From Streptomyces filamentosus (lineage in GTDB: Bacteria; Actinomycetota; Actinomycetes; Streptomycetales; Streptomycetaceae), in NCBI RefSeq assembly GCF_014654895.1, contig NZ_BNBE01000003.1:1144501-1208500 (forward strand): a stretch of DNA of 64,000 nt. Reading direction: 5' to 3'. Positions 25,794 through 35,931 of the stretch are shown piece by piece; positions within the stretch are counted from its first letter, which is position 1; the number at the start of each line of letters is the position of its first letter. Made by a program: the position numbers and the translations under genes. Below the pieces are notes generated by a model, which searched no databases, was not told the DNA's origin, and saw only the letters and a list, made by a program, of their open reading frames with translations.

Positions 25794-25797
<4 letters not shown>
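24871..25797 (-). CDS. PfkB family carbohydrate kinase, probable adenosine kinase
   Basis: A 308-residue PfkB/ribokinase-fold kinase. The N-terminal GSIATDHLMTFPARI and GGVAANIAYGLARLG are the sugar/nucleoside-binding signatures, and VDPTGVGDAFRAGYLA holds the anion hole and catalytic Asp. The order and spacing match adenosine-kinase-like actinobacterial members. It overlaps the metK stop by GTGA, so it is translationally coupled to SAM synthetase. Together they would recycle adenosine released from S-adenosylhomocysteine and sustain methylation, fitting the nearby O-methyltransferase. Kinase identity is firm; adenosine as the substrate is inferred from context. Confidence 0.82.
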
Positions 25798-26957
<1,160 letters not shown>

Positions 26958-27057
26958 GGTCCGGTCGTCTCCTTGCCGGGGGAGGGAGGCAGCGGTCGGG
27001 GAGGGGCGCCGCACCGCCCCGGGCGGGGGCGGTGCGGCGCCGTGGAGCGAGGGGCCG

Positions 27058-27390
27058 TCAGTCCTCCGGGTGGTGCACGGCGAAGACCGTGAACGCGTGC
27101 GGGTCGGGCTTGCCCAGCAGGGCCGCCTTGTCCCGGTAGAACTGCACGTCGGGGTCGGCCATGGTCGCCTTGATGTCGGCCTTGGTGCGCCACTGCGCGT
27201 AGTAGACGAGGCGCCTGCCGTCGAGGCTGGTCAGGATGTTGACGGAGAGGCAGCCGGGCCGGTGCCGGATGAACTTCTCGGCGCCCTCGCTGAGGACCTC
27301 GGCCAGCTCCTTCTGCTTCTCCGGCTCCACCTCGAACACGTTGATCATCGCGAAGGTGCCGTCGTCGGCGCGGATCACGGTCTCGGACAT
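27058..27390 (-). CDS. Antibiotic biosynthesis monooxygenase (ABM) fold protein
   Basis: A 110-residue single-domain ferredoxin-like (ABM) protein. FAMINVFEVEPEKQKELAEV, HRPGCLSVNILTSLDGRRLV and YYAQWRTKADIKATM match the family. ABM proteins include cofactor-free quinone-forming monooxygenases and haem-degrading enzymes; here the setting suggests action on the cluster's aromatic product. It lies between metK and the DAHP synthase, all on the same strand with gaps of about 100 bases. Confidence 0.82.
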   Translation of the reverse strand: MSETVIRADDGTFAMINVFEVEPEKQKELAEVLSEGAEKFIRHRPGCLSVNILTSLDGRRLVYYAQWRTKADIKATMADPDVQFYRDKAALLGKPDPHAFTVFAVHHPED

Positions 27391-27477
27391 GGTGTCGTCA
27401 CCTTTCGTCTTTCTTCGGCTTCCCGCGGCGGTCGCCCGCTGCGGTCTCTGGCGGTCTCGACGGGGTTCCGTCGGGGG

Positions 27478-28785
27478 TCACACGGGCGGTTCCACCGGGG
27501 CGTGCACCGGGGGTTCCGTCCGGAGGGGCGGGGCGGACCAGGCGCGGGCCACCTCGACGGCCTGCGCGGGGCTGAGCCGGGGGTCGCAGTGGGACGCGGG
27601 GGCGTGCCCTCCGGCGGTGCGGGGGGCCTCGGCGTCGAGTTCGGCCGGGTCGCCCCAGACGCACTCGGCGACGTCGTACGGCGTGGTCTCCAGATGCAGT
27701 CCGGCGGGCGTGCCGCCGGCCTCGGCGACCACCTCCAGGAAGGCGCGGACCTCGTCGACCAGCGTCCGGACCGAGCGGACCTTCCGGCCGGACGGCGCCT
27801 TGACGGTGTTGCCGTGCATCGGGTCGCACAGCCACGCCACCCGGTGCCCGGCGTCGCGCACGGCGGTGACCAGCGGGGGCAGCGCGGTGCGGACCGCGCC
27901 GGCGCCCATCCGGGAGATCAGGGTGAGCCGCCCCGGCTCGCGGCCCGGGTCCAGCCGGGCGCACAGGGCCAGCAGTTCCTCCGGCCGGGTCGTCGGACCG
28001 ACCTTGCACGCCACCGGGTTGGTCACCTGCGCCAGCATCCTGACGTGCGGGCCGTCCGGGCGGCGGGTGCGCTCGCCGATCCAGGGCAGGTGCGTGGAGG
28101 CCAGCAGGATGTGCCCGGCCGCGGTGCGCCGGAGCAGCGGCAGCTCGTAGTCGAGGACGAGCGCCTCGTGGCTGGTCCACACCGGGGCGCCGGTGGGCAG
28201 CGCCCAGTCGCTGGTGCGCTGGCGCAGGTACGTCACGGCGCGGTGGGCCGCGTAGTAGCAGTCCAGCATGCGGCTGGGGTCGGGGCGGCGGGCAGCCTCG
28301 GTCGGCTCCGGGCCGTTGACCAGGTGGCCGCGGTAGACGGGCAGCTCGACGCCGTCGACCAGTTCGGTGTCCGCGCTGCGCGGCTTGGCGAACTGCCCGG
28401 CGATCCGGCCGACGCGCACCACCGGGCGGCCCGTGCCGGCCACCATCACCCCGGCCAGCGCGTCGAGCAGCCCCGCCTTGCGCATCACGGTCCCCGGCTC
28501 GCACTCCGCGGGGTCCTCGGCGCAGTCGCCCGCCTGGAGCACCAGGTAGTGACCGGTCGCGGCCTCGGCGAGCAGGGTCCGCAGCAGACGGACCTCCTCC
28601 CAGGTCACCAGGCCGGGCAGCCGGGCCAGTTCGGCGCGGGCGGCGGCGACCCGCACGGCGTCGTCCCAGGCCGGCTGCTGCTCGGCCGGGCCGAGGTTGC
28701 GCGGGAAGTCCTCGTCCAGGTCGTCGAGGGGGACCTCGCCCGCGAGGGAGTGCAGCGGGAACCCCGGGCGCACGGCCCCGGTCAC
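27478..28785 (-). CDS. Class II 3-deoxy-D-arabino-heptulosonate-7-phosphate (DAHP) synthase
   Basis: A 435-residue class II (plant-like) DAHP synthase, which condenses phosphoenolpyruvate with erythrose 4-phosphate at the entry to the shikimate pathway. VLQAGDCAED holds the metal-binding Cys, and KVGPTTRPEELL, SRMGAGAVR and WLCDPMHGNTV are diagnostic. Extra copies are common in clusters that need aromatic precursors. The GTG start at 28785 overlaps the O-methyltransferase stop by GTGA. An aminoDAHP synthase, which is homologous, cannot be excluded, but no AHBA genes are in view. Confidence 0.9.
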   Translation of the reverse strand: MTGAVRPGFPLHSLAGEVPLDDLDEDFPRNLGPAEQQPAWDDAVRVAAARAELARLPGLVTWEEVRLLRTLLAEAATGHYLVLQAGDCAEDPAECEPGTVMRKAGLLDALAGVMVAGTGRPVVRVGRIAGQFAKPRSADTELVDGVELPVYRGHLVNGPEPTEAARRPDPSRMLDCYYAAHRAVTYLRQRTSDWALPTGAPVWTSHEALVLDYELPLLRRTAAGHILLASTHLPWIGERTRRPDGPHVRMLAQVTNPVACKVGPTTRPEELLALCARLDPGREPGRLTLISRMGAGAVRTALPPLVTAVRDAGHRVAWLCDPMHGNTVKAPSGRKVRSVRTLVDEVRAFLEVVAEAGGTPAGLHLETTPYDVAECVWGDPAELDAEAPRTAGGHAPASHCDPRLSPAQAVEVARAWSAPPLRTEPPVHAPVEPPV

Positions 28786-29453
28786 GACCGCCGCGCCAGC
28801 GTCAGACCGTCCGCGACCGGCAGCATGACCAGTTCGACGCGCTCGTCCCTGCGGGCGTGCTCGTTGAACGCGTGGACGGCGGCGGCCTTCTCGCCGGGGA
28901 ACGGGTCGATCACCTGCCCGCTGAAGAGCGTGTTGTCCACCAGGATCAGCCCGCCGGGGACCATCCGGGGGACGAGCTCCTCCCAGTAGTCGACGTAGCC
29001 GGGCTTGTCGGCGTCGATGAAGGCCAGGTCGACGTGCGGCTCGGCCGGCAGGGCCCGGAGGGTCTCGGCGGCCGGCCCGAGCCGCAGCTCGATGCGGTCG
29101 TCGACCCCGCCGCGCTTCCAGAACTCCTGCGCCAGACCGGTCCATTCGGCCGAGACGTCACAGGTCAGCAGCGAACCGCCGGGCGGCAGCCCACGGGCCA
29201 GACAGAGCGCGGAGGAGCCGGTGAAGGTGCCCACCTCGACGACCCGCCGGGGCCGGAGCAGCCGGACCAGGAAGGTCAGCAGGGCGGCCTCCTCGGGGGC
29301 GACCACCATGTGCGCCTGGTCGGGGATGCCCTGCCGCGTCCGCTCCTCCAGCTCGGCCAGGAGCGGGTCGGGGGCCATCCGGCCCTGGGCCAGCAGGTAG
29401 TCGTGGAGTTCGGGCGTGAGCGCGATGTTCCTGAGCGAGTCGTTCCGCAGCAC
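28782..29453 (-). CDS. Class I SAM-dependent O-methyltransferase (family 3, CCoAOMT-like)
   Basis: A 223-residue O-methyltransferase of the caffeoyl-CoA/catechol type. Motif I is VVEVGTFTGSSALCLA (~residues 70-85); the metal-binding aspartates lie in LAFIDADKPGYVDYW and LILVDNTLFSG. These enzymes methylate catechol-like hydroxyls with Mg2+, consistent with an aromatic product of this cluster. It is coupled downstream to the DAHP synthase (GTGA). The gene upstream on the same strand starts 140 bases away. Confidence 0.9.
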   Translation of the reverse strand: MLRNDSLRNIALTPELHDYLLAQGRMAPDPLLAELEERTRQGIPDQAHMVVAPEEAALLTFLVRLLRPRRVVEVGTFTGSSALCLARGLPPGGSLLTCDVSAEWTGLAQEFWKRGGVDDRIELRLGPAAETLRALPAEPHVDLAFIDADKPGYVDYWEELVPRMVPGGLILVDNTLFSGQVIDPFPGEKAAAVHAFNEHARRDERVELVMLPVADGLTLARRS

Positions 29454-29592
29454 GGGCTGCTCCTCGTGGTCGTGGAGGGCGGAGACGTACGGAGGACGTA
29501 CGAAGGGACGAGGGGCGTACGGAGAGCGTGCGAGGGCGTGCGAGAGGGGTACGGAGGCGGGGCGAGGGGGGACGGGGGCGGGGCGCGCCGCT

Positions 29593-30402
29593 TCAGACGG
29601 TCGCCCCCGCGGCGGCCGCCGGCCACGAGGCGTACGCGCGGCGGACGGCCTCGGCGGGGCGCGGCAGGCCGGCGACGGCGTCGCGGAGGTCGCCCGCGCA
29701 GTGGAGCTCGAAACGGCGGCGGCCGGCGGGGTGACGGTGGTCGCGGACGAAGTACGTGACCGTCGAGCCGTGCGCCCCGCCCTCGTGCGGGTTGTGACCG
29801 CCGCCCTCCCACAGCAGCCCCGCCTCGGTGCGCCAGGCGCCGACGAGCCGGCGCAGCAGCGGAGCGGAGGGGCGCTCCACGACGAAGGCGGTGTGGTTCT
29901 CGAAGCCGTACGAGGACTCCGCCGCCTCGATCCGCCGGCCGAAGGCCCGGCTGTCGCGGGGGAAGAGGAAGACCTCCACCGCCGCGTGCCGCCGGCCGTC
30001 CGGCAGCTCCAGGCGCAGCCGCGTGATGTGGACCTCGCAGTCCGCCGGGTCGAGACCGTGCCGCTCGCTGAGCCGGCCGCGCACGACGGTGCTCGGCACG
30101 GTGGGCAGCGGGGCGAGTCCCCGGCGCTCCAGATGGTCCAGTCCCGCCGCGAGGGTGGCGGGGAACAGCAGGACGGCGCAGTGGTCGAACACGCACTCCC
30201 GCTCGGTCAGCGCCGCCGCCTCGCCGTGCGGGGCGAGCGGGGCGAGAAGGGCCGACGCCGGTGCCATGGACGCGAAACGGGCGTCGGCGATCGTGTCGTC
30301 CAGCCGGGCGAGGTCGGTCGCGGAGAAGACGCCGTCCGCGACCGGGCCGTCGCCCGGCCCTGATTTTTCCTCGGTGGTGCCGGAAGGATGAACGAAGTCC
30401 AT
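29593..30402 (-). CDS. Unknown cluster protein, 269 residues
   Basis: I do not recognise a family. The protein is cytoplasmic and globular. Notable segments are ECVFDHCAVLLFPATLAAG, VHITRLRLELPDGRRHAAVE, FGFENHTAFVVERP-like text (SSYGFENHTAFVV), GGGHNPHEGGAHGSTVTYFV and RRRFELHCAG. The several His and Cys residues in ordered strands suggest a metal or haem site, but this is guesswork. ATG 30402 has an ideal AGGAGG eight bases upstream. It heads the leftward set (OMT, DAHP synthase, ABM, metK, kinase), so it is likely a biosynthetic enzyme and a good target for structure prediction. Confidence 0.6.
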   Translation of the reverse strand: MDFVHPSGTTEEKSGPGDGPVADGVFSATDLARLDDTIADARFASMAPASALLAPLAPHGEAAALTERECVFDHCAVLLFPATLAAGLDHLERRGLAPLPTVPSTVVRGRLSERHGLDPADCEVHITRLRLELPDGRRHAAVEVFLFPRDSRAFGRRIEAAESSYGFENHTAFVVERPSAPLLRRLVGAWRTEAGLLWEGGGHNPHEGGAHGSTVTYFVRDHRHPAGRRRFELHCAGDLRDAVAGLPRPAEAVRRAYASWPAAAAGATV

Positions 30403-30903
30403 CGATACCTCCTGCCGCAGGGTCGACGGAATTCTGTGGCGCTGTTCGGTTTCCCGGCAAGGGGGTGCCGGCGAAGGCGGGTTCTTTTCGTCTCCCGCAC
30501 GCCTCGAATGCTGCTGTGCACCCTGCCTGACCTGCGAAGAGAAGGAATCTTCGTCCTTCTCGATGGCGTCCATCGGGGGTGCCGATCAATGCTGGATATG
30601 CCTGTCCTTGAGCCTTCCGGAAGCGGAATTCCGACCTTCTCTATTGATGTTTCTTACCGCAGCCGTTCGGCTCCGCCGATGGGTGTCATAGGCGGAGCCG
30701 AACGACCCCCGGAAGAGCGGTCCGGGTTCCCGGCGTGGAGGCCGGGGACCGCCTGGCATCGGAGTTCTTTATCGCGGCCCGCGCGGAGAACGGGATTGGG
30801 ATTCCTTATGCGGCTCCTCTGGACGATTCCGTTCGGCGCCGAACAGAATCCGTCCCGCAAGGCAGTTGCCGATTGATTCGATCTGCCGAGAACGGAGCTC
30901 CCC
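30403..30903. other. Divergent intergenic region of the biosynthetic cluster
   Basis: A 501-base, relatively A/T-rich space between the leftward and rightward halves of the cluster. It contains a 14-bp perfect inverted repeat: CGTTCGGCTCCGCC at 30664-30677 with its complement at 30691-30704, separated by 13 bases. The repeat could be an operator or a hairpin that insulates the two units. I find no credible gene in it. Confidence 0.6.
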
Positions 30904-32541
30904 GTGAATGCGCCGGCTCTCCCCGCGAAATCCCCCACGACCTTCCGCACGTTCACCGACGCACTGGAACGCGCCGCCGCCCGCCGTGCGGAACCCGCCG
31001 TGTGGGACGCCGGCCGGTGGCGCACCTGGCGCGACTGCCGGGACCAGGCCGAGCGCACCGCCGGCGTCCTCCACCGGCGCGGGCTCGCCTCCGGCGACGT
31101 GCTGGCGGCCTGGCTGCCCAACTCCTGGGAACTGGTGGTGCTGCACGCGGCCACCGCCCGGCTCGGCGTCCTGCTGCTGCCCCTCCACTCCGCGTACGGC
31201 GCCCACGAGGCGCGGGCCCTGATCGAGCAGGCGGGCGCGGTCGCGCTGGCGGCCGGCGCCGCCCACCGCGGCCACGACCGGCTCGCCGACCTCCTCGGCC
31301 TGCGCGACCGGTGCCCCACCCTGCGGCACGTGTGGGTGTCCCCCGGTGGGGGCCGCGCGGCCACCGCGGGTCTCCCCGACCTGGCCGAACTCCTCCCCGG
31401 AGAAGGGGAGACGGACCACGGGACCCCCGCGCTCCCGCCCCCGCCCGACGACCCGCGGGCCCCGCTGGTCCTGCTGGCCTCCTCGGGGACGACCTCCCGG
31501 CGGCCGAAGCTGTGCGTCCACAGCCACGCCGGACTGCTCGGCAACGCCGCGGCCGTGGCGGCCGACGGCGGACCGGGCGCCGGCGACACCGTCGTCTCCG
31601 CGAGCCCGCTCAGCCACGCCTTCGGACTGCTCTCGGTCCACCTCGCCCTCGTCACCGGCGGGGCCGTCGGACTGTTCGCCGACTGGGAGCCGCGGCGGTT
31701 CGCCGAGACCCTGGCCGCCGTCCACGCCACCGCGGCCTTCGCCGTACCCGCCCAACTGCGGGACCTGCTGGCCGTACTGGGCGAGAAGGGGGAGCCGGGC
31801 CCGCCCGCGCTCCGCGAGGTGCGCACCGGCGGGGCGCCCGTGCCCCGCGAACTGGCCGACGGGGTGCGGCGGACCCTCGGCGCCCGGCTCGTCGTGCAGT
31901 GGGGGATGACCGAGGTCGGCGCCGGCACCTACACCCGCCCCGGCGACCCGCCCGGGGCGACCGCCACCATCGGCCGGCCGGCCACCGGCGCCGAGGTGCG
32001 GGTGCTGACCGGGGACGGCGAACCCGCCGCGCCCGGCGAGACCGGCGAACTCCACTACCGCAGCCCCTACATGTTCTCCGGCTACTACCGCGCCCCCGAG
32101 CGGACCCGCGTCGCGCTCGGCACCGACGGCTGGCTGCGCACCGGAGACCTGGCCGCCCTGGAACCGGACGGCTCGGTCGTCTACCGGGGCCGCTCCGACG
32201 AGCTGATCAACCGGGGCGGCCTGAAGTTCAGCGCCCTGGAGGTCGAGGAACTCCTCGACGACCTCCCGCAGTTGGCCCAGCACGCGGTCCTCGGCCGCCC
32301 CGACCCCCGGCTCGGCCAGCGCTCCTGCCTGGTCGCCGCCCTGCGGGAGGGCGCCCGGCTGACCCTGGAGGAGGTGACCGGACACCTCACCGCCAAGGGC
32401 CTCGCCACGTACAAGCTCCCCGAACAGCTCGTCCTCGTCGACCGGTTGCCCACCACCGTCACCGGCAAGACCGCCCGCGCCCGGCTGCGCGCGATGCCCC
32501 TGCCGCCCCTCCCCGCCCGGCCGCCCCGGAGCCCGAGGTGA
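30904..32541 (+). CDS. AMP-dependent acyl/aryl ligase (ANL superfamily)
   Basis: A 545-residue adenylating enzyme. The P-loop is LLASSGTTSRRPKLCVHSH (~residues 197-215), A5 is VVQWGMTEVGAGTY, A7 is GWLRTGDLAALEPDGSVVYRGR and the A10 lysine is in PTTVTGKTAR. The layout, with HAFGLLSVHLALVTGG and ELINRGGLKFSALEVEE, resembles aryl-acid ligases such as EntE/DhbE more than fatty-acyl ligases. It would activate an aromatic or short acid and pass it to CoA or a carrier; no carrier protein is in view. The start is a GTG at 30904 after GGAGCTCCCC. It converges on the LysR gene. Confidence 0.85.
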   Translation: MNAPALPAKSPTTFRTFTDALERAAARRAEPAVWDAGRWRTWRDCRDQAERTAGVLHRRGLASGDVLAAWLPNSWELVVLHAATARLGVLLLPLHSAYGAHEARALIEQAGAVALAAGAAHRGHDRLADLLGLRDRCPTLRHVWVSPGGGRAATAGLPDLAELLPGEGETDHGTPALPPPPDDPRAPLVLLASSGTTSRRPKLCVHSHAGLLGNAAAVAADGGPGAGDTVVSASPLSHAFGLLSVHLALVTGGAVGLFADWEPRRFAETLAAVHATAAFAVPAQLRDLLAVLGEKGEPGPPALREVRTGGAPVPRELADGVRRTLGARLVVQWGMTEVGAGTYTRPGDPPGATATIGRPATGAEVRVLTGDGEPAAPGETGELHYRSPYMFSGYYRAPERTRVALGTDGWLRTGDLAALEPDGSVVYRGRSDELINRGGLKFSALEVEELLDDLPQLAQHAVLGRPDPRLGQRSCLVAALREGARLTLEEVTGHLTAKGLATYKLPEQLVLVDRLPTTVTGKTARARLRAMPLPPLPARPPRSPR

Positions 32542-32558
32542 CCGGCACGGGCGCGACG

Positions 32559-33434
32559 TCAGCCGCCCGACTGCTTGCGCAGGACCGTCTGGAGGCCGAG
32601 GAGGTTCGGATTGGCCGAACTGCGGTCGAGCCAGGTCATCGTGACCGTCGTGTGCAGGTCCACGTCGTCGACCTCGACGACCGCGACCTCGCCCCGCTCC
32701 GCCTGGGCGCGCACCGCGAGGGCGGGCAGCAGCGCGCAGCCCATGCCGGCCGCCACGCACGCGCCGAGGGTGCCGATGCTGGACACCTCCGCCACCGGCT
32801 CCTTGGGGACCGGGCCGCGGAAGGCGTCGTCGTACATCTCCCGGAAGCCGCACCCCTGTCCGGTGGCGAGGAACGGCTCAGCGGCCAGCTCCGCGAGCCG
32901 GGCCCGGCCCCGCGCGGCCAGCGGATGGTCCCGCGGGGCGATGACCACCAGCGGCTCCTCGGCCAGCGTCTCGGCCCGCAGCGCCGGGTCCGGCGGCGGA
33001 TCGCCGAAGGTGACGCACACGTCCAGGTCGCCCCGGCGCACCGCCTTGTACAACTCGCCCCGGTTGTCCTGGACGACCCGCACCCGCGCCTCCGGATACT
33101 GCGAGCGGTAGCGCGAGAGCACCCCGGGCAGCAGGTGCAGGCACACCGTCTCCAGCGCGCCGACCGCCACCTCCGTACCGGGCCTGGCCACCGCCCAGCG
33201 CGCTTCGTCCAGCAGCTTGAGGATGCGGTCGGCGTACTCCGAGAGCACCATGCCCTGCGGCGTCAGCCGGATCCGCCGCTGCGTCCGGTCCAGCAACTCG
33301 ACGCCCAGCTCGCGCTCCAGCGACTGGACCTGGTCGCTGACGCTGGACTGCGCGTAGTGCAGTTCTCTCGCGGCCTGCGTGACGCTGAGTGTCCTGGCGA
33401 CCGTTTCGAACGTACGAATATGCCGTAACTCCAC
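32559..33434 (-). CDS. LysR family regulator with an early TTA codon
   Basis: A 291-residue LysR-type regulator: LRHIRTFETVARTLSVTQAA and YAQSSVSDQVQSLERELG form the winged helix, followed by an effector-binding domain (YKAVRRGDLDVCVTFGD, CVAAGMGCALLPALAV). I take the GTG at 33434 as the start, with GGGAG nine bases upstream; the third codon is TTA, the rare leucine codon read by bldA tRNA. An ATG 48 bases upstream is possible and would keep the TTA. It is divergent from the MFS exporter; the palindrome at 33459-33473 has the T-N11-A form of LysR sites. Confidence 0.87.
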   Translation of the reverse strand: MELRHIRTFETVARTLSVTQAARELHYAQSSVSDQVQSLERELGVELLDRTQRRIRLTPQGMVLSEYADRILKLLDEARWAVARPGTEVAVGALETVCLHLLPGVLSRYRSQYPEARVRVVQDNRGELYKAVRRGDLDVCVTFGDPPPDPALRAETLAEEPLVVIAPRDHPLAARGRARLAELAAEPFLATGQGCGFREMYDDAFRGPVPKEPVAEVSSIGTLGACVAAGMGCALLPALAVRAQAERGEVAVVEVDDVDLHTTVTMTWLDRSSANPNLLGLQTVLRKQSGG

Positions 33435-33458
33435 GACCCTGAGCTCCCTCGACGACCT

Positions 33459-33473
33459 ATCGGCTGAGCCGAT
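33459..33473. promoter_or_regulatory. LysR-type T-N11-A palindrome
   Basis: ATCGGCTGAGCCGAT (7-bp arms, one central base) contains T-N11-A and lies between the divergent LysR gene and MFS gene, near the likely LysR start. It is the natural candidate for autoregulation and activation of the exporter operon. A partial copy, ATCGGCTTGAA, follows at about 33522. Confidence 0.65.
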
Positions 33474-33601
33474 GCTACCCATAGGGCATTCCCTACGTCA
33501 CCAGCGGCAATTCACCTTTCCCATCGGCTTGAATGGTTTGTGCCGCCCCCTTTGCCCATCCCCGGCGGCGAATTTACCCATCCAAAACCTTAGGAGAGAA
33601 C

Positions 33602-35011
33602 ATGTCGACGCAGGCGGAACCTCAGCGGGCTTCCGTCGCACCGGCACGAACCGACAAGCCCTCCCGGACCCTGTTGATCGGGCTCTCGCTCGGCTACTTC
33701 ATGGTCCTGCTGGACATGACGATCGTCTCGGTGGCGCTGCCCGCCATCTCCGGTGACCTCCACGTGGGGCTGAGCGGTCTGCAGTGGGTCACCAACGGCT
33801 ACACCATCACGTTCGCCGCCCTGCTGCTCACCGCCGGCTGGCTCTCCGACCGCTTCGGCGGCCGACGGGTCTTCCTCTGGGGCCTCGTGGCCTTCGGCGT
33901 GCTCTCCGGAGTCACCGCCGCCACCCACACCCTGGGCGCCCTCGTCGCCCTGCGCCTCGCGCTCGGCGTCGCCGGCGCGCTGCTGCTGCCCTCCTCCCTC
34001 GCCGTCATCACCAACGCCTACACCGACCCCGCCGACCGCGCCCGGGCCGTGGGCAACTGGGCGGCGATCACCGGAGCGGCGCTCGCCGCCGGTCCGCTGG
34101 TCGGCGGCGCCCTGACCGACACGGTCGGCTGGCGCGCCATCTTCCTCATCAACGTGCCGCTGGCGCTGGTCAGTCTCCTCATCACCCTGCGCCTGGCCCC
34201 GGAGACCGCCCGCAAGCAGCGCGGCGGCCTCGACGTCACCGGCCAGCTCAGCGCCGTCGCCGGACTCGGCGCGCTGTCGTACGCCCTGATCGAGGGGCCG
34301 GACAAGGGCTGGGGCGGCGGCCTCGTCCTGGGCGCCTTCCTCCTGACGGCGCTCGCGGCCGTGGTGTTCGTCGTCGCCGAGAACCGGGCCGGGGACGCGG
34401 CGATGCTGCCCCTGCGGATGTTCCGCAGCCGCGGCTTCTCCGCCGCGCTCGGCGCCGGCCTCCTCGCCAACTTCGGCCTCGCCGGGCTCCTGTTCGCGCT
34501 GTCGCTGTTCTTCCAGGAGAGCCGCGGCTACTCGTCCTTCGCCGCCGGCCTGGCCTTCCTGCCGCTGACCCTGCCCACCGCCTTCAACCCCATCTACACC
34601 GGACGCCTGGTCGGCCGGATCGGCCCGCGCCGCCCCGCCACCACCGGCTTCGTGCTGATGGGCGCCGGCGCCCTGCTCCAGGCCCCCTTCACCGGAGACT
34701 CCGCCCTGGCGCTCGGCGCCACCGTGGTGGGCCTGCTCGCCTTCGGCTTCGGCGTCTCCTTCGCCCTGCCCGCGCTGGTCGCCGGCATGGCGAGCTCCGT
34801 ACCCCCCGAGCTGGCCGGCATCGGCGCCGGCGCGCTCAACTCGGCCCGCCAGGTGGGCGCCTCCCTCGGCGTCGCCGTCCTCGGCGTGATCCTCAACCTG
34901 TCCGCGACGAACGCCGACGGCACCCGCTGGGCGCTCCTCGTCGGCGGCGTCGTCCTGCTCTTCGGGGCGGTCGTCGCGGGGACCGGACTGAAGGGCCGCA
35001 CCACGGGCTGA
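33602..35011 (+). CDS. MFS transporter, DHA2 (14-TMS) drug exporter family
   Basis: A 469-residue exporter. SLGYFMVLLDMTIVSVALPAI in the first membrane helix contains the DHA2 motif (LDxTIVxxALP), and GWLSDRFGGRRVFLWG is motif A. About fourteen hydrophobic segments are present. It likely exports the product of the flanking biosynthetic genes and confers self-resistance. ATG 33602 follows TAGGAGAGAAC. The VOC gene starts 57 bases after its stop, so an MFS-VOC-84aa-monooxygenase operon is likely. Confidence 0.9.
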   Translation: MSTQAEPQRASVAPARTDKPSRTLLIGLSLGYFMVLLDMTIVSVALPAISGDLHVGLSGLQWVTNGYTITFAALLLTAGWLSDRFGGRRVFLWGLVAFGVLSGVTAATHTLGALVALRLALGVAGALLLPSSLAVITNAYTDPADRARAVGNWAAITGAALAAGPLVGGALTDTVGWRAIFLINVPLALVSLLITLRLAPETARKQRGGLDVTGQLSAVAGLGALSYALIEGPDKGWGGGLVLGAFLLTALAAVVFVVAENRAGDAAMLPLRMFRSRGFSAALGAGLLANFGLAGLLFALSLFFQESRGYSSFAAGLAFLPLTLPTAFNPIYTGRLVGRIGPRRPATTGFVLMGAGALLQAPFTGDSALALGATVVGLLAFGFGVSFALPALVAGMASSVPPELAGIGAGALNSARQVGASLGVAVLGVILNLSATNADGTRWALLVGGVVLLFGAVVAGTGLKGRTTG

Positions 35012-35068
35012 ACCGCACCGACCCCGACGCGCAGCGCCTCGCCGGCCTGCCCCTTCCAAGGAGGAGTA

Positions 35069-35680
35069 TTGGCAACCGCATCACCGTCCGCCCGTCCCGG
35101 GGCGGGCCTGCCGGGCTCACGCGTCGACGGGGTCGACCACCTCGCCTTCGTCACCTGGAAGCCGCGCGCCACCGTCGACTTCTACACCCGCACCCTCGGC
35201 ATGCCGCTCCTGCACGCGATCACCGCGACGGGCTGGGTCACCGAGGACTACCCGGACTTCGTCCACTTCTTCTTCGACATGGGCGCGGGCAACCGCATCG
35301 CGTTCTTCTACTACTTCGGCCTGCCCGAGGAGGACGCGCCCAGCGACCTCATGCACCGCTCCCGGCACCTCGCCTTCCACGTCGACACCGAGGAGGAACT
35401 CCTCGCCTGGCGCGACCGGCTGAAGGCCCGGGGCGTGCGCGTCACCCCGCCGCTGGCCCACGAGCTCATCGAGTCCATCTACTTCGACGACCCCAACGGC
35501 ATCCAGCTGGAGATCACCCGGCCGCTGCGCCCGATGTCGGACGTCGACGCCCGCGACGCGGAACTGACCGTCCGGGCGCTCGCCGACGTCGTGGAGGGCC
35601 CGAGTCCGTCCATCGAGGCGCTGTGGCAGCGCAAGGCGGAACTCGTCCGCAAGGCGGCGGCGGAAGGGACGGACCGATGA
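35069..35680 (+). CDS. VOC family (glyoxalase/extradiol-dioxygenase-like) protein
   Basis: A 203-residue VOC-superfamily protein. The two beta-alpha-beta-beta-beta modules are evident: DGVDHLAFVTWKPRATVDFY (first metal ligand His), then SRHLAFHVDTEEELLAWRDR (second His) and YFDDPNGIQLEITRPL (metal-binding Glu). This fits a ring-cleaving dioxygenase, a bleomycin-resistance type binder or an isomerase. The start is a TTG at 35069 with AGGAGG six bases upstream, which makes it credible. The last ~50 residues extend past the VOC fold. It is coupled to the next gene by ATGA. Confidence 0.83.
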   Translation: MATASPSARPGAGLPGSRVDGVDHLAFVTWKPRATVDFYTRTLGMPLLHAITATGWVTEDYPDFVHFFFDMGAGNRIAFFYYFGLPEEDAPSDLMHRSRHLAFHVDTEEELLAWRDRLKARGVRVTPPLAHELIESIYFDDPNGIQLEITRPLRPMSDVDARDAELTVRALADVVEGPSPSIEALWQRKAELVRKAAAEGTDR

Positions 35681-35931
35681 CGCTCGCGCTGTACGTGCTC
35701 GACGTACCGGAGTTCGAACCCTTCGTCCGCACCGCGGAGGCCGCCGGGCTGACGGTCCGCCGGCTCGGCGACCACCTGGAACTGAGCACCGCCGAGGACG
35801 AGTTCGTCCTGCACCGCGAAGGGACCGGGATCCGCACCGCGCTGTGGCACGCGGCCCTCACCGGCGGACTGCACGGCCGCATCGTCACCTTCACCTCCGA
35901 CACGCTCCACCTCGCCAAGGAGACGGCATGA
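35677..35931 (+). CDS. Small cluster protein, 84 residues
   Basis: A small acidic protein, MTLALYVLDVPEFEPFV and then GLTVRRLGDHLELSTAEDEF and LHREGTGIRTALWHAAL. It has no membrane segment or named domain that I recognise. It is tightly embedded: ATGA overlap with the VOC gene upstream and with the FAD monooxygenase downstream. Equimolar synthesis suggests it is an accessory subunit or a helper of one of these enzymes. Confidence 0.7.
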   Translation: MTLALYVLDVPEFEPFVRTAEAAGLTVRRLGDHLELSTAEDEFVLHREGTGIRTALWHAALTGGLHGRIVTFTSDTLHLAKETA

